A stretch of 64,000 bases of DNA from Saprospiraceae bacterium (GTDB lineage: Bacteria > Bacteroidota > Bacteroidia > Chitinophagales > Saprospiraceae), in assembly GCA_020631355.1 (NCBI GenBank), contig JAHDHL010000009.1:81905-145904 (forward strand). The letters run 5' to 3'. This document shows positions 37,456-46,306 of this stretch, piece by piece; position 1 is the first letter of the stretch, and every line of letters starts with the position of its first letter. The notes under the pieces are model-generated. The model searched no databases. It had not been told where the DNA came from and was given only the letters and a program-made list of their open reading frames with translations. Made by a program: the position numbers and the translations under genes.

Positions 37456-38942
37456 GTAACGATATGGAAAATCGGAATTTAGGTGATTTTTTTAGGAAAA
37501 AAATCCATTCTGACGAAACGTCTGATTGGTTGAAGCCTGATATGGAAGTACGCAATTCCGTACTTGAGAATATTATGGTTCAGCCCGAAACCCAAAAGCC
37601 GAATAAGAGGAAGTTTTATTCACTACTTCCATTTTTTATCATTTTATTCTTAATGGGATTGTCAACTTATTTTTATAGTGAGAATAAAGATTTGAAAAGC
37701 CAGTTGGAAACCCAGAAAAATGATTATTCTAAAAAAATAAATAATTTGGATGAGAATGTGAAAAACTTACATTCGGATTATAATAAAAAACAAAAATCCT
37801 TGCAATCTAAAATTGTCTTATTGCAGGAAGAAAAAGAACATATCTCTATTTTATTGGAAAATGAAAAAAAGAATAAGGAAAATAATATTGTTGAGAATAA
37901 ACCTGTAATTGTTTATAATACTGTTAGCGATGTCGTTACGGGTAATGAAAAAGAAATTCAACAACAAAATCAAATTATATCAGAATTACAAACACTGGTT
38001 TCCGATTTGGAAAATCAATTAAGTCATGCAAAATATAATCTAGCACAATGCCAAAAAAATGGTACTGACGAACACGCTCAAATAACTGCATTACCCCAAG
38101 TGGAATGGTCTGTTGATTACAACAAGAATAAAAGAAAAATTTATTCATCACCTCAAATAGCAGCATCCAAGAGAAAGAAATTTGAATTCGGATTGGATTA
38201 TGCCATTCAACAAATGAATTATTCCACTATTAGAACTTTCGAAAATCAAAGGATTGCTTCTGATAATTCGATTTCCAATTTATTCAGAATGCATTCCAAA
38301 GGATTGTCCGTAGGATATTCGCCCGTCAGGAATTGGTGGATTAGGACAGGAATCCGATACGATAATCATCAGATTTATAACCAATTCAAAATGGGATTGG
38401 CTTATGACCCAACCAATGAGGTATCTGATGGTTCAGGACTAACAACGAATAACATTCGTATGACCACTGATAACAACTATGCGCAAGGCGTCCACGAAAT
38501 GCGATTGGCATTCGAACAGGGAACGGAACTCGAAGAAGGGGATCTTCTGGAAATGACGATTGATGAGGGCGTCTTGATCAGGTACACACAGATACCTGTC
38601 AGTATTCAATACAGATTAGGAAAGAACAAATGGCAATGGTTGTTCCAAGGTGGCGCACAATGGAATCGACTTCGGTTCCAAGATTATACATTCTTTACCA
38701 ATTTCACGGCCAAAGGCGAAGAAATTCCCTTGGTAGGGGATGACCTTTTCGAATTGAAACTACCTAGTCGTAACTATTGGAGCGCTCAGGCAGGAGTCGG
38801 ATTGAATTACCAAATCCTTGACCACCTGAATGCCCAGGCGACCATCAATTATAATTATGATTTCATCCAATTCGAACGGGAAACCTCCAATAATTCCAAA
38901 TCCAGGGCCTTATTCCAAATCGGTTTGAATTTCGGATTATAG
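37452..38942 (+). CDS. Dual-membrane-spanning anti-sigma-like protein with C-terminal beta-barrel
   Basis: A 496-aa protein translationally coupled to the sigma factor (ATGA overlap). Layout: a hydrophilic N-terminus of about 54 residues that could bind the sigma factor; one transmembrane helix at about 55-75; a long periplasmic coiled coil at about 77-205 (repeated LKSQLE, LQEEKEH, LVSDLENQLS heptads); a short linker; and from about 240 to the end alternating beta strands ending in the aromatic-terminated FQIGLNFGL, as in outer-membrane beta-barrel domains. Such a layout crosses the inner membrane, periplasm and outer membrane. It matches the dual-membrane-spanning anti-sigma (Dma) type reported in Bacteroides; assignment here is by architecture. 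The signal it senses is unknown. Confidence 0.75.
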   Translation: MSNDMENRNLGDFFRKKIHSDETSDWLKPDMEVRNSVLENIMVQPETQKPNKRKFYSLLPFFIILFLMGLSTYFYSENKDLKSQLETQKNDYSKKINNLDENVKNLHSDYNKKQKSLQSKIVLLQEEKEHISILLENEKKNKENNIVENKPVIVYNTVSDVVTGNEKEIQQQNQIISELQTLVSDLENQLSHAKYNLAQCQKNGTDEHAQITALPQVEWSVDYNKNKRKIYSSPQIAASKRKKFEFGLDYAIQQMNYSTIRTFENQRIASDNSISNLFRMHSKGLSVGYSPVRNWWIRTGIRYDNHQIYNQFKMGLAYDPTNEVSDGSGLTTNNIRMTTDNNYAQGVHEMRLAFEQGTELEEGDLLEMTIDEGVLIRYTQIPVSIQYRLGKNKWQWLFQGGAQWNRLRFQDYTFFTNFTAKGEEIPLVGDDLFELKLPSRNYWSAQAGVGLNYQILDHLNAQATINYNYDFIQFERETSNNSKSRALFQIGLNFGL

Positions 38943-38948
38943 GAAAGA

Positions 38949-39728
38949 CTATTTCGGATCATACATCCGCTTCAGACTATCGGTCAGGGCCTGATATACC
39001 TTTTGGTAATCGGGGAATTGGTCCAGATATGCCATGTGTCTTTGGATAGTGTCCTCATCCCCCCTGATGGCAGGACCGGTCTGCATTTCCTTAGCAGGGA
39101 AAAGCGATACTTTCTTGGAGGTTTCCTGAATCAATGGAATCAGGACTTCCATGGGCAATTCCTCCTTTTTGAGTATATCCTCTGCCATGGCATAAAGATG
39201 ATTGGTAAAATTATTAACCATTACGGCTGTCACATGGAGTTTGGCCCGTTGTTCATCATTGATACGGTACACTTTGGGGCTAATGGTTTCCCCCAATTGG
39301 TATAACCTGTTTTTCATCAGTTCCTTATTGGAATCCACCAGAATGGGGATATTAAGGAAGTCTGCCATACGGCTGATGGAAAAGGTCTGGAGTGGATAAA
39401 AGACACCATAATTATTGAAGTATGGTGCCAGTACCGTAGCGGGAACAGAGCCGGAGGTATGGACTACCCAAGTATTGCCCGCTAATTTTTTTCTCATCTT
39501 CTCGGCTACATCCCCGATTGCATCATCCTTTACGGCAATGATATATAGGTTCGCTCCGGATTGTAGGGATGAAATATTATCAATGGGTTGTGCACCTACG
39601 ATTTTTGAAACCCGCAGGACCTTATCCGTTCTTCTACTGAACACCTGTTGGATATTATGCCCTACTTCCTTGAGCCTTTGACTCAGGTGGTATCCCACAT
39701 TTCCAGCTCCAATAATTGTGATGTTCAT
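38949..39728 (-). CDS. Rossmann-fold DUF2520 dehydrogenase-like protein
   Basis: A 259-aa cytoplasmic protein with an N-terminal NAD(P)-binding Rossmann domain (MNITIIGAGNVGYHLSQRL, GxGxxG form) and a C-terminal helical DUF2520 domain (about 130-250; RAKLHVTAVMVNNFTNHLY). The arrangement resembles pyrroline-5-carboxylate reductase and 6-phosphogluconate-type dehydrogenases, but its substrate is not known. The HTSGSVP motif aligns with the family's conserved segment. It ends only 6 bp from the convergent beta-barrel gene. Confidence 0.88.
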   Translation of the reverse strand: MNITIIGAGNVGYHLSQRLKEVGHNIQQVFSRRTDKVLRVSKIVGAQPIDNISSLQSGANLYIIAVKDDAIGDVAEKMRKKLAGNTWVVHTSGSVPATVLAPYFNNYGVFYPLQTFSISRMADFLNIPILVDSNKELMKNRLYQLGETISPKVYRINDEQRAKLHVTAVMVNNFTNHLYAMAEDILKKEELPMEVLIPLIQETSKKVSLFPAKEMQTGPAIRGDEDTIQRHMAYLDQFPDYQKVYQALTDSLKRMYDPK

Positions 39729-39834
39729 ATCTGATAATGTTTAGATGGGACAACATCTATCCCAAAAGGATTGGCAATTTAAGCCAATGGAATATCCGAA
39801 GCAAGTCGGATGTGACGAGGAATAGGGAATGGAA

Positions 39835-39872
39835 AGGAAATCCCGAATTTCGGTTGTACCAAAATTCGGGAT
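39835..39872 (-). terminator. Terminator of the ccmEF transcript
   Basis: On the minus strand ATCCCGAATTTTGG pairs with CCGAAATTCGGGAT (39859-39872 with 39840-39853); the single mismatch seen on the plus strand becomes a U-G pair on the minus strand. It is followed by TTTCC. It lies 28 bp past the ccmF stop. Confidence 0.7.
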
Positions 39873-39900
39873 GACTCCGATTTCATGTATGTATTGAATC

Positions 39901-42717
39901 TTATGAGAATATTCTTCTGAACATGGCAATCAAGGTACCCAATAACATCATAATGGAACCCAACCAGAATAGGTTGATACCCGGGAATACGATGGCTTCC
40001 AGAACGATATACTCACTGGACGGAACATCCTCGGCCACCATCATGGTCAGCCTCTCCTCCCTTGGTTCGGTCTTGGCTACGAAAATCGTAATGGTTTCCG
40101 CCTGTGGGTCAACATTGCCAATCTTGAAATGCATGCCCAATTCCTTGATTTCATCCTTGATATTATAAGGAATACCATTCCTGATGAAATAAATGGGCTT
40201 TCCTGAGTAATCCTTTCCATTCATCTTGAAATCAAGTATGGCATTGAATGCCTTATCCTCCTTTTCAGGAATATACTCGTCAGATTTTGGATTGGTTCCA
40301 AAACCGTTGAATTGGACAGGAATGCCTTGGTGACGGAAAGATTCTCCTTTCTTAATCGTGTAGGATTTATAATCCAAATCCGTTTCCCTAACGAATAATT
40401 CATCAAAGACATCCTTGGTTACTTTCACTTTCACACCAATCTCACTGATGTACTCAGGGAATCTGATGATTCTGGCACCCCTGACCACCGCCACAGGTTT
40501 AACTGCGAATTCCTTACCTGTTTTCTTATCCTTGATGGACATATTCACACCAATGGAAAAATCACCCGGTTGTGGTTCGTATTCGGGATGTTCAGGATTG
40601 ATTTCTGTACTGATTACACGTCCCTCAATGAGTTCCGTTTCAAAATCCCCTCCCACAATCAAGTCATAATCCTTGTAACCCAGACTATCCTCCAAGGAAC
40701 GGGCATAATCAGGGTCTGTTTCGGCACGCGGTAAAGAGGCGACATGCGTAAAGACATCCTTTCCTAAATAATGCTTGGTGGATGGATTGGAAGCCGCCAC
40801 TTTCTGGAAAGTCTTTTCATAAATGATATTGGGATACAAATCGAATTCCTCCAATAGATTCCCCTCAAGGTCCTTTTTCTTGTAATTGACAGTGAATGTC
40901 CTATTGTATCCCTCAATGGTATCCTGGACATAGGTAACCTCATATCCTTTCATCATGATGGGTTTGTTCTTGATGAGTAGGATATTCTTTTCATAATCCT
41001 CCTCTGAGAATCCCTCGATGATACCCTTTTGGGCGAATTTGTTGGTAGAGATATGATGTTGGTTCAGACCGGATATCAAGGAACCCAGAATCATGAGCCC
41101 GAAACCAATATGGGATAATACGGAACCAACCATCTTGATATTGGTCCTGACCATTGAAATCATGTAATCCAAGTTGGAAATGACCGCATACCAACATCCG
41201 AATGTCAATACATAATATTGCCATGCAAACATGTCAATGATTTGGGCCGAAGCAACAGTCAATCCTAAGGATAGTATAGAAGCGATGGCTGTATGAATCC
41301 CGAATTTTTTTCTCCATCCGGCAAAATTCATTTCCTTATATCTTAGGAATTGGGTAGCTCCGGATAAGATACCGATAAGTAGGGCAACCCAGATTTGGTA
41401 TTTGTTATAGTGGGCGATGGGGTCGGCTGGCATGGCCCTATGGAAATCAGAGAAATCCATGCTCATCATCCATCCGATGAAATCCATGATTTTGTTGAAT
41501 ACGGGAATGGAAGTCGTCAGGGTAATCAATAAGGATGATATCAAGAAAACCAATGAACCGATGAACATCCAGAATTCCTTGGAAGAAAGAGATTCTTCCT
41601 TTTCAGGAACAGGGATTTTCTTATCATTGATGATATATAGAAAGGCAGCCACTCCTGTGAATGCCAATAGCGAAATGACAAGATGCCATTCCAATCCTAA
41701 TTCCGTAAAGGCATGTACGGAAGAATCTCCCAAAACACCACTTCTCGTTAGGAATGTGGAATAGAATACAAAAATGAATGATGATAGGTAGAATAGGGTA
41801 GTGGCCTTGATGGAGTGGCCCGTAGCATTCGCTACAACATTCATATGCAATCCTGCAATCAGGATGATCCAAGGCACCAATGACATGTTTTCTACCGGGT
41901 CCCAAGCCCAATAACCACCGAAACTCAAGGCTTCATATGCCCATGCTCCACCCATCAGGATTCCTGTTCCAAGGATAGCTCCGGAAAAGAGTGCCCAAGG
42001 CAATACGGGTTTGAGCCATTCCTTGTATCGCTTGGTCCATAGACCTGCCGCAGCAAAACAGAAAGGTATGGAAACAGATGCAAATCCTAGGAATAGTGTA
42101 GGCGGATGTATGGTCATCCAATAGTTTTGCAATAAGGGATTCAGTCCGGAACCTGTGATTTCTGTCAGGTAGTCAGCCCTATTGAATAAGGGGATGTCCA
42201 TTGTGTCCCTCAATAATACAAAGGGATTGATACCCAATTTTGTTTCTCCGATATAGATACCCAGGAGGAATGATGAAAGGACCATCTGGATAAAGGAAAG
42301 GAATAGCATGACTCCATTTTCCCAGACCTTGGAGCGGACGAGTAGAATCATTCCCAGAATCACATGCCAGAACATCCACAACAGGAAACTACCTTCCTGT
42401 CCCTCCCAGAATGCGGATAGGATATAACTCATCTCTAGGTCGTCGGATACATGGTTGAATGCATATGCATACTCATACATTTTCTCTGTCATGATATAGA
42501 ATATCAAGGCAATGACAGAAAAGACACTGATTCCATGAGCCAAAAAGGCATACCGACCCATTTTCTTCCAAGTGGAACCCTCTGCGAGGTCTTTCTTTTT
42601 CTCAGCGAAATAATAGGAGACAATAGCAATAAGAGAGGCTACAAAACTGGTAACGATGAAAAGATGCCCCAGTTGGCCTACCCAAAGATGCTCTCCTATA
42701 TATTTGATTTCGTTCAT
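39901..42717 (-). CDS. ccmF: Cytochrome c heme lyase CcmF-like
   Basis: A 938-aa polytopic inner-membrane protein of the CcmF/CycK/CcsA family, which attaches heme delivered by CcmE to apocytochromes c in the periplasm. The tryptophan-rich heme-handling motif is GGYWAWDPVENMSLVPW, near residue 260. About fifteen hydrophobic segments are visible, including SYILSAFWEGQEGSFLLWMFWHV. A large soluble periplasmic region lies at about 570-900, and the last hydrophobic segment is at the C-terminus (LFWLGSIMMLLGTLIAMFRR). This is longer than E. coli CcmF (647 aa), as is common in Bacteroidota. It lies 33 bp downstream of ccmE on the same strand. Other ccm genes (A, B, C, H) are not in the window. Confidence 0.93.
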   Translation of the reverse strand: MNEIKYIGEHLWVGQLGHLFIVTSFVASLIAIVSYYFAEKKKDLAEGSTWKKMGRYAFLAHGISVFSVIALIFYIMTEKMYEYAYAFNHVSDDLEMSYILSAFWEGQEGSFLLWMFWHVILGMILLVRSKVWENGVMLFLSFIQMVLSSFLLGIYIGETKLGINPFVLLRDTMDIPLFNRADYLTEITGSGLNPLLQNYWMTIHPPTLFLGFASVSIPFCFAAAGLWTKRYKEWLKPVLPWALFSGAILGTGILMGGAWAYEALSFGGYWAWDPVENMSLVPWIILIAGLHMNVVANATGHSIKATTLFYLSSFIFVFYSTFLTRSGVLGDSSVHAFTELGLEWHLVISLLAFTGVAAFLYIINDKKIPVPEKEESLSSKEFWMFIGSLVFLISSLLITLTTSIPVFNKIMDFIGWMMSMDFSDFHRAMPADPIAHYNKYQIWVALLIGILSGATQFLRYKEMNFAGWRKKFGIHTAIASILSLGLTVASAQIIDMFAWQYYVLTFGCWYAVISNLDYMISMVRTNIKMVGSVLSHIGFGLMILGSLISGLNQHHISTNKFAQKGIIEGFSEEDYEKNILLIKNKPIMMKGYEVTYVQDTIEGYNRTFTVNYKKKDLEGNLLEEFDLYPNIIYEKTFQKVAASNPSTKHYLGKDVFTHVASLPRAETDPDYARSLEDSLGYKDYDLIVGGDFETELIEGRVISTEINPEHPEYEPQPGDFSIGVNMSIKDKKTGKEFAVKPVAVVRGARIIRFPEYISEIGVKVKVTKDVFDELFVRETDLDYKSYTIKKGESFRHQGIPVQFNGFGTNPKSDEYIPEKEDKAFNAILDFKMNGKDYSGKPIYFIRNGIPYNIKDEIKELGMHFKIGNVDPQAETITIFVAKTEPREERLTMMVAEDVPSSEYIVLEAIVFPGINLFWLGSIMMLLGTLIAMFRRIFS

Positions 42718-42750
42718 TTCAATTCAATTAGTCGTAGTAGCTTCAGTTAT

Positions 42751-43146
42751 TTAGATTTCACTCCTTACGAAGATTTCCTCATCCTTGTACTTGGATGGGC
42801 ATTTCAATAGCATATCCTCTGCGATGAAATTCTCACCCACCATCTTTCCTGTCAGTACGATTTTTTCTGACTTATTGAAATCCTGCGGTACGGCAGCATT
42901 CATGATAACCTGTTTTTCCAGTCCGTCCTGATCTTTCATGTGGAATGAGAAAAGATTGGGGTCCACCTCAGGGTCGTATACCACAGGCTTGTCCATGGAT
43001 AGCACTCCCACTACCTTGACGGATTCATCAGGAGAAGCAGCGGATTCTGCAAAAGTACTGTATCTGGCCATGTCTCCGAATACACTGAATAGCGCAACGA
43101 TTCCAATAATAATCATGATGATGGCAATGATATGTCCCCTTTTCAT
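42751..43146 (-). CDS. ccmE: Cytochrome c maturation protein CcmE, CXXXY type
   Basis: A 131-aa heme chaperone anchored by one N-terminal helix (residues 4-24), with a periplasmic OB-fold domain. It accepts heme from CcmC and passes it to CcmF. The heme-attachment motif near the C-terminus reads LLKCPSKY: the usual His of HXXXY is replaced by Cys116, with Tyr120 kept. CXXXY variants of CcmE are known from other bacteria and archaea. VVGVLSMDKPVVYDP and KIVLTGKMVGENFIAEDM fit the family. First gene of the ccmEF pair; a TAATTTTG element lies about 105 bp upstream. Confidence 0.92.
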   Translation of the reverse strand: MKRGHIIAIIMIIIGIVALFSVFGDMARYSTFAESAASPDESVKVVGVLSMDKPVVYDPEVDPNLFSFHMKDQDGLEKQVIMNAAVPQDFNKSEKIVLTGKMVGENFIAEDMLLKCPSKYKDEEIFVRSEI

Positions 43147-43247
43147 ATGAAGCTAAATTTTACTTAAATTGATGCTGATTCCCGGATTTTTAATCCAAAT
43201 TGCTTGGGAATACAGGGTTTAATTGGTCCCTTTGTACCAATCGAACG

Positions 43248-43255
43248 CAAAATTA
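43248..43255 (-). promoter_or_regulatory. Possible -7 element for ccmEF
   Basis: The minus strand reads TAATTTTG, matching TAnnTTTG, about 100 bp upstream of ccmE. No TTTG -33 box is obvious. Confidence 0.35.
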
Positions 43256-43390
43256 TGTTTTTTTGTTGGAGTAAGGGCTTTGTACCTGTCCCTATGGGAA
43301 AGAAATATTAATTTAAAGCCATTTTAGATTATGATAGGACCCAACTCCTAATCCTATACTAACTTTAAGATACACCTAAAAGCAAAGACG

Positions 43391-44077
43391 TTGCAAGAAG
43401 CCATCATAGATATTCGTAACGGTTCGATTTACCAACAGGACTACCTCGTTCTGAAAGAAGTGAACTTGGTCGTTGGCCAAGGAGAATTCGTATATCTGGT
43501 AGGTAAGACCGGAAGTGGGAAATCCTCCTTTTTGAAAACCCTTTATGGAGCCTTGAACCTGAGTAAGGGCTGGGCTGTCGTGGTAGGTGAGGACTTGAGC
43601 CAATTGAATTGGAGGAACTACGCCCAATTGAGGAGGAAATTGGGTATTGTATTCCAGGATTTCAACCTTCTCACGGATCGGAATGTAATGGATAATCTGA
43701 AGTTCGTCATGAAAGCGACGGGATGGTCGGATAATGCCAAGATGGAAAAAAGAGCCAAAGAGGTATTGCAAGCAGTTGGCCTGTCAGGGAAAGGCTGGAA
43801 ATCCCCCCATCAGCTATCAGGAGGTGAACAACAAAGAGTGGTAATAGCCCGCGCGATTCTGAATCGACCCCAATTGATACTGGCCGATGAGCCCACCGGA
43901 AATCTTGATCCTGAAACGGCTGATGATATCGTAAGATTACTAAGGGACATCTGCAAGGAACACCGGATTACAGTTATTTTCGCTACACATAATTATAATA
44001 TTCTGGAAACCTATCCGGGACGAGTGATTCGATGTCAGGGAGGAAGATTACTTGACGAACAGAATTTCTTGGTCTAG
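43391..44077 (+). CDS. ftsE: FtsE-like cell-division ABC transporter ATPase
   Basis: A 228-aa ABC ATPase. Motifs: Walker [11 protein letters not shown] (residues ~37-46), Q-loop [10 protein letters not shown], signature LSGGEQQR, Walker [13 protein letters not shown] and switch His in FATHNYN. The sequence fits FtsE of the FtsEX complex, which activates peptidoglycan hydrolysis at the septum, better than LolD/MacB types, but this cannot be proved from sequence. ftsX is not adjacent. The start is odd: no in-frame ATG exists between the upstream stop at 43349 and the conserved region, and TTG at 43391 gives the expected N-terminus ([15 protein letters not shown]). Confidence 0.88.
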   Translation: MQEAIIDIRNGSIYQQDYLVLKEVNLVVGQGEFVYLVGKTGSGKSSFLKTLYGALNLSKGWAVVVGEDLSQLNWRNYAQLRRKLGIVFQDFNLLTDRNVMDNLKFVMKATGWSDNAKMEKRAKEVLQAVGLSGKGWKSPHQLSGGEQQRVVIARAILNRPQLILADEPTGNLDPETADDIVRLLRDICKEHRITVIFATHNYNILETYPGRVIRCQGGRLLDEQNFLV

Positions 44078-44167
44078 CCCTGATTTTACACCATAGATAA
44101 AACAACCATTCTGCTATTATCCTCATCCCTAGGATAGTACCGTTTTTCTATATCAAAATTTATATCC

Positions 44168-44797
44168 ATGAAATTTTTGCATCTTATTCAAGTGGCTCTT
44201 TTGGTGATTATAGTTGTTATATCCTGTGGTTGGGAACAACGTGACGTTGTTGAAACCCCTGATTTGGAAACCGAAACACCTGATATATACGATAATGAAT
44301 CATCCTATCGGGATTATATGCCCGTTACGAAATCAAGGGGGTATAACGCAGTGGATATGTTATTCAAGGAAGCAAGGGAAAAGGATAAGGACTTGGATCA
44401 ATTGATGGATGATATGGATAATATCGGGGATGTTCGGAATGAGGTATACGAGCCCATGTCCAAGTATATGAAAAGGAATGCCTTGTATTGGACGCATGCT
44501 AATGGATATGCCAACGCAATAAGGGATACCTCAAAGCAGGAGAAAATCCTTGCATTCTTACAGGAATTGGAAAAGGAGTATGAGAATGAAATCAGTGACA
44601 TATCTGATATGCAATCCAGAATAAAGGTAAAGGAGAGTATGCTGCAGGATCAACGCTATATCATGCAATTGGTAGTTTCATCCAAAATGATCAGGGCATA
44701 CCAAAGGAATGAGATACCTGATAAGGAGGTATTTGAGGAATTGGATGGTAAGTATGATGACCTATTGGAGAGGACTGAGGTCTACACCGAATATTAA
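44168..44797 (+). CDS. Lipoprotein of unknown function
   Basis: A 209-aa lipoprotein with lipobox VVISC (Cys19) and an acidic Thr/Glu linker. The mature part is almost wholly alpha-helical by pattern, with many Glu, Asp, Lys and Arg residues, including LFKEAREKDKDLDQLMDDMD and FLQELEKEYENEISDISDM. I recognise no family. It lies 90 bp after ftsE on the same strand and 19 bp from the convergent histidine kinase, where a 9-bp hairpin (44800-44808 with 44815-44823) may end both transcripts. Confidence 0.75.
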   Translation: MKFLHLIQVALLVIIVVISCGWEQRDVVETPDLETETPDIYDNESSYRDYMPVTKSRGYNAVDMLFKEAREKDKDLDQLMDDMDNIGDVRNEVYEPMSKYMKRNALYWTHANGYANAIRDTSKQEKILAFLQELEKEYENEISDISDMQSRIKVKESMLQDQRYIMQLVVSSKMIRAYQRNEIPDKEVFEELDGKYDDLLERTEVYTEY

Positions 44798-44816
44798 TGG
44801 GAATAAATGGGGGGAT

Positions 44817-45857
44817 TTATTCCATAGGAAGGGAGATGTAGAATGTACTTCCCTTGCCCAATTCGGATTCGAACCATACTTTACCACCGTGTAATTGGAT
44901 GATTTTCTTGACCATACTCAGACCTACACCACTACTGGTCGGATGGAGGCGACCATCTACCTTTTTCATGAGTTGGAAAACCATGTCATGGTGATTATCC
45001 GATATTCCTATGCCATTATCCTCCAATGCAATCAGGTAATCCTGTTCCCTTACATCAACAGTAAAGTGCAGTTTGGGCCTTTTGTTTTGGTTATGGATGA
45101 TGGAATTCTGAATCAGATGCTTGAACACCACACCCAACCAGTGTGAGTCCGCCAGGATCATTCCCTCACAATCAACGGTAATCTCACTTTCATCCTTATT
45201 CAGTTTACCCTTGAGCTTATACGCCTGTAGCATGATGAGGTCATCTACTTGGATATACTGCTTTTTGATATCCGCTCTGCAACAACGATTATAGGCCAGT
45301 AGGTCCCGAATCAGGATTTGGGCCCGTTTGGAACCCTCCGTAATGAATCCCAGGTAAGATTGGGCCTTGGTCGGAAGATACTCCTTGTATTCATTGTCCA
45401 ACAATCCTGTGAAGTTGCCAATCGTTCTCAATGGTTCATTCAAGTCATGAGAAACAACATAAGCAAACATTTCAAGGTCCTTATTGCTTTCCTCCAATAA
45501 TCGAATACGTTCCTCCATTTCCAATTCCTTGGTTTTCATGGCAGTGATGTCAGTGAAAATAACCACAACGTCTGCATCCTGGACCAATGGCGAATGGGGT
45601 AGCATTTCTATATGGAAGAATTGATCCTGGATTTTGATCTGGAACTGGGAGAAAGTACCTTGTACAGCCTCCACAGCAGCATTGATGAGTGGATCATGCT
45701 CATAAAAGAGTTCGTGCACATTAGAAACATCTAAGTGCTCAAGGCCGAGTACGGTAAGGATTTTTCTTGAAGCATAAAGAATCTTACCCTCAAGATCGAA
45801 ACCGATGAAGCCCAAATGCGAACTCCCATGATTGGAAGTGATTTGTCCTACATTCAA
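44817..45857 (-). CDS. PAS-domain sensor histidine kinase (soluble)
   Basis: A 346-aa kinase with no membrane segment. Residues about 12-105 form a PAS domain, a short coiled coil follows at about 108-130, then the dimerisation box with phospho-acceptor His137 (VVSHDLNEPLRTIGNF). The GHKL ATPase domain shows the N box HLIQNSIIHN, G1 LEDNGIGIS and G2 SSGVGLSMVKKI. The DLNEPLR form groups it with the bacteriophytochrome-like kinases. It probably senses a cytoplasmic cue through PAS. No response regulator is adjacent. No in-frame ATG precedes the PAS domain: the start is TTG at 45857, with a stop seven codons upstream. Confidence 0.88.
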   Translation of the reverse strand: MNVGQITSNHGSSHLGFIGFDLEGKILYASRKILTVLGLEHLDVSNVHELFYEHDPLINAAVEAVQGTFSQFQIKIQDQFFHIEMLPHSPLVQDADVVVIFTDITAMKTKELEMEERIRLLEESNKDLEMFAYVVSHDLNEPLRTIGNFTGLLDNEYKEYLPTKAQSYLGFITEGSKRAQILIRDLLAYNRCCRADIKKQYIQVDDLIMLQAYKLKGKLNKDESEITVDCEGMILADSHWLGVVFKHLIQNSIIHNQNKRPKLHFTVDVREQDYLIALEDNGIGISDNHHDMVFQLMKKVDGRLHPTSSGVGLSMVKKIIQLHGGKVWFESELGKGSTFYISLPME

Positions 45858-46306
45858 AAGTCCTTGGTTTAGTTTTCAAACAAAAAAGTCGTATGTCTTA
45901 GTACATCATGAAGATATGACTATGGATGGTTGGTCGGCATCCATCTCAAGAACTGTTTTTAAGAGCCGATTATTATATTCCAGCTCTATTTCCCTTTTTA
46001 ATTCTTCTCCAATCATGACTTTATATAGCACGACTATTCATAATATACGACGGGAGGTATGAGTTAGGTTCGTTATTCTTGGATAAATATAGATAAATCA
46101 GTCCTGAATCCATTTTTTTTAACTTATGTGCTATTCTAATGATATGATTTACAATTGGATAGATGAATGTCGCAAAATGATTTGCGAAAATTCGCTAAAA
46201 ACTTGAAACAATCAGTCCCTTATCCTTATTTTTACAATAGGTTTATTAGGCATAAGCCCAATATTTTGAAATATATTTTTCCAAGAAAGTTAAATCAGAA
46301 AGGATT
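45858..46306. other. Divergent intergenic region
   Basis: About 450 bp between the histidine kinase and the acyl-CoA dehydrogenase. It contains no convincing gene: a short plus-strand frame over 45832-46062 has no family-like sequence. The part near 46200-46300 is AT-rich and should hold the promoter of the dehydrogenase. Confidence 0.4.

Noticed and set aside
45832..46062. Short plus-strand frame overlapping the histidine-kinase start
   Set aside because: No family-like sequence, no start signal, and overlap with a well supported gene.
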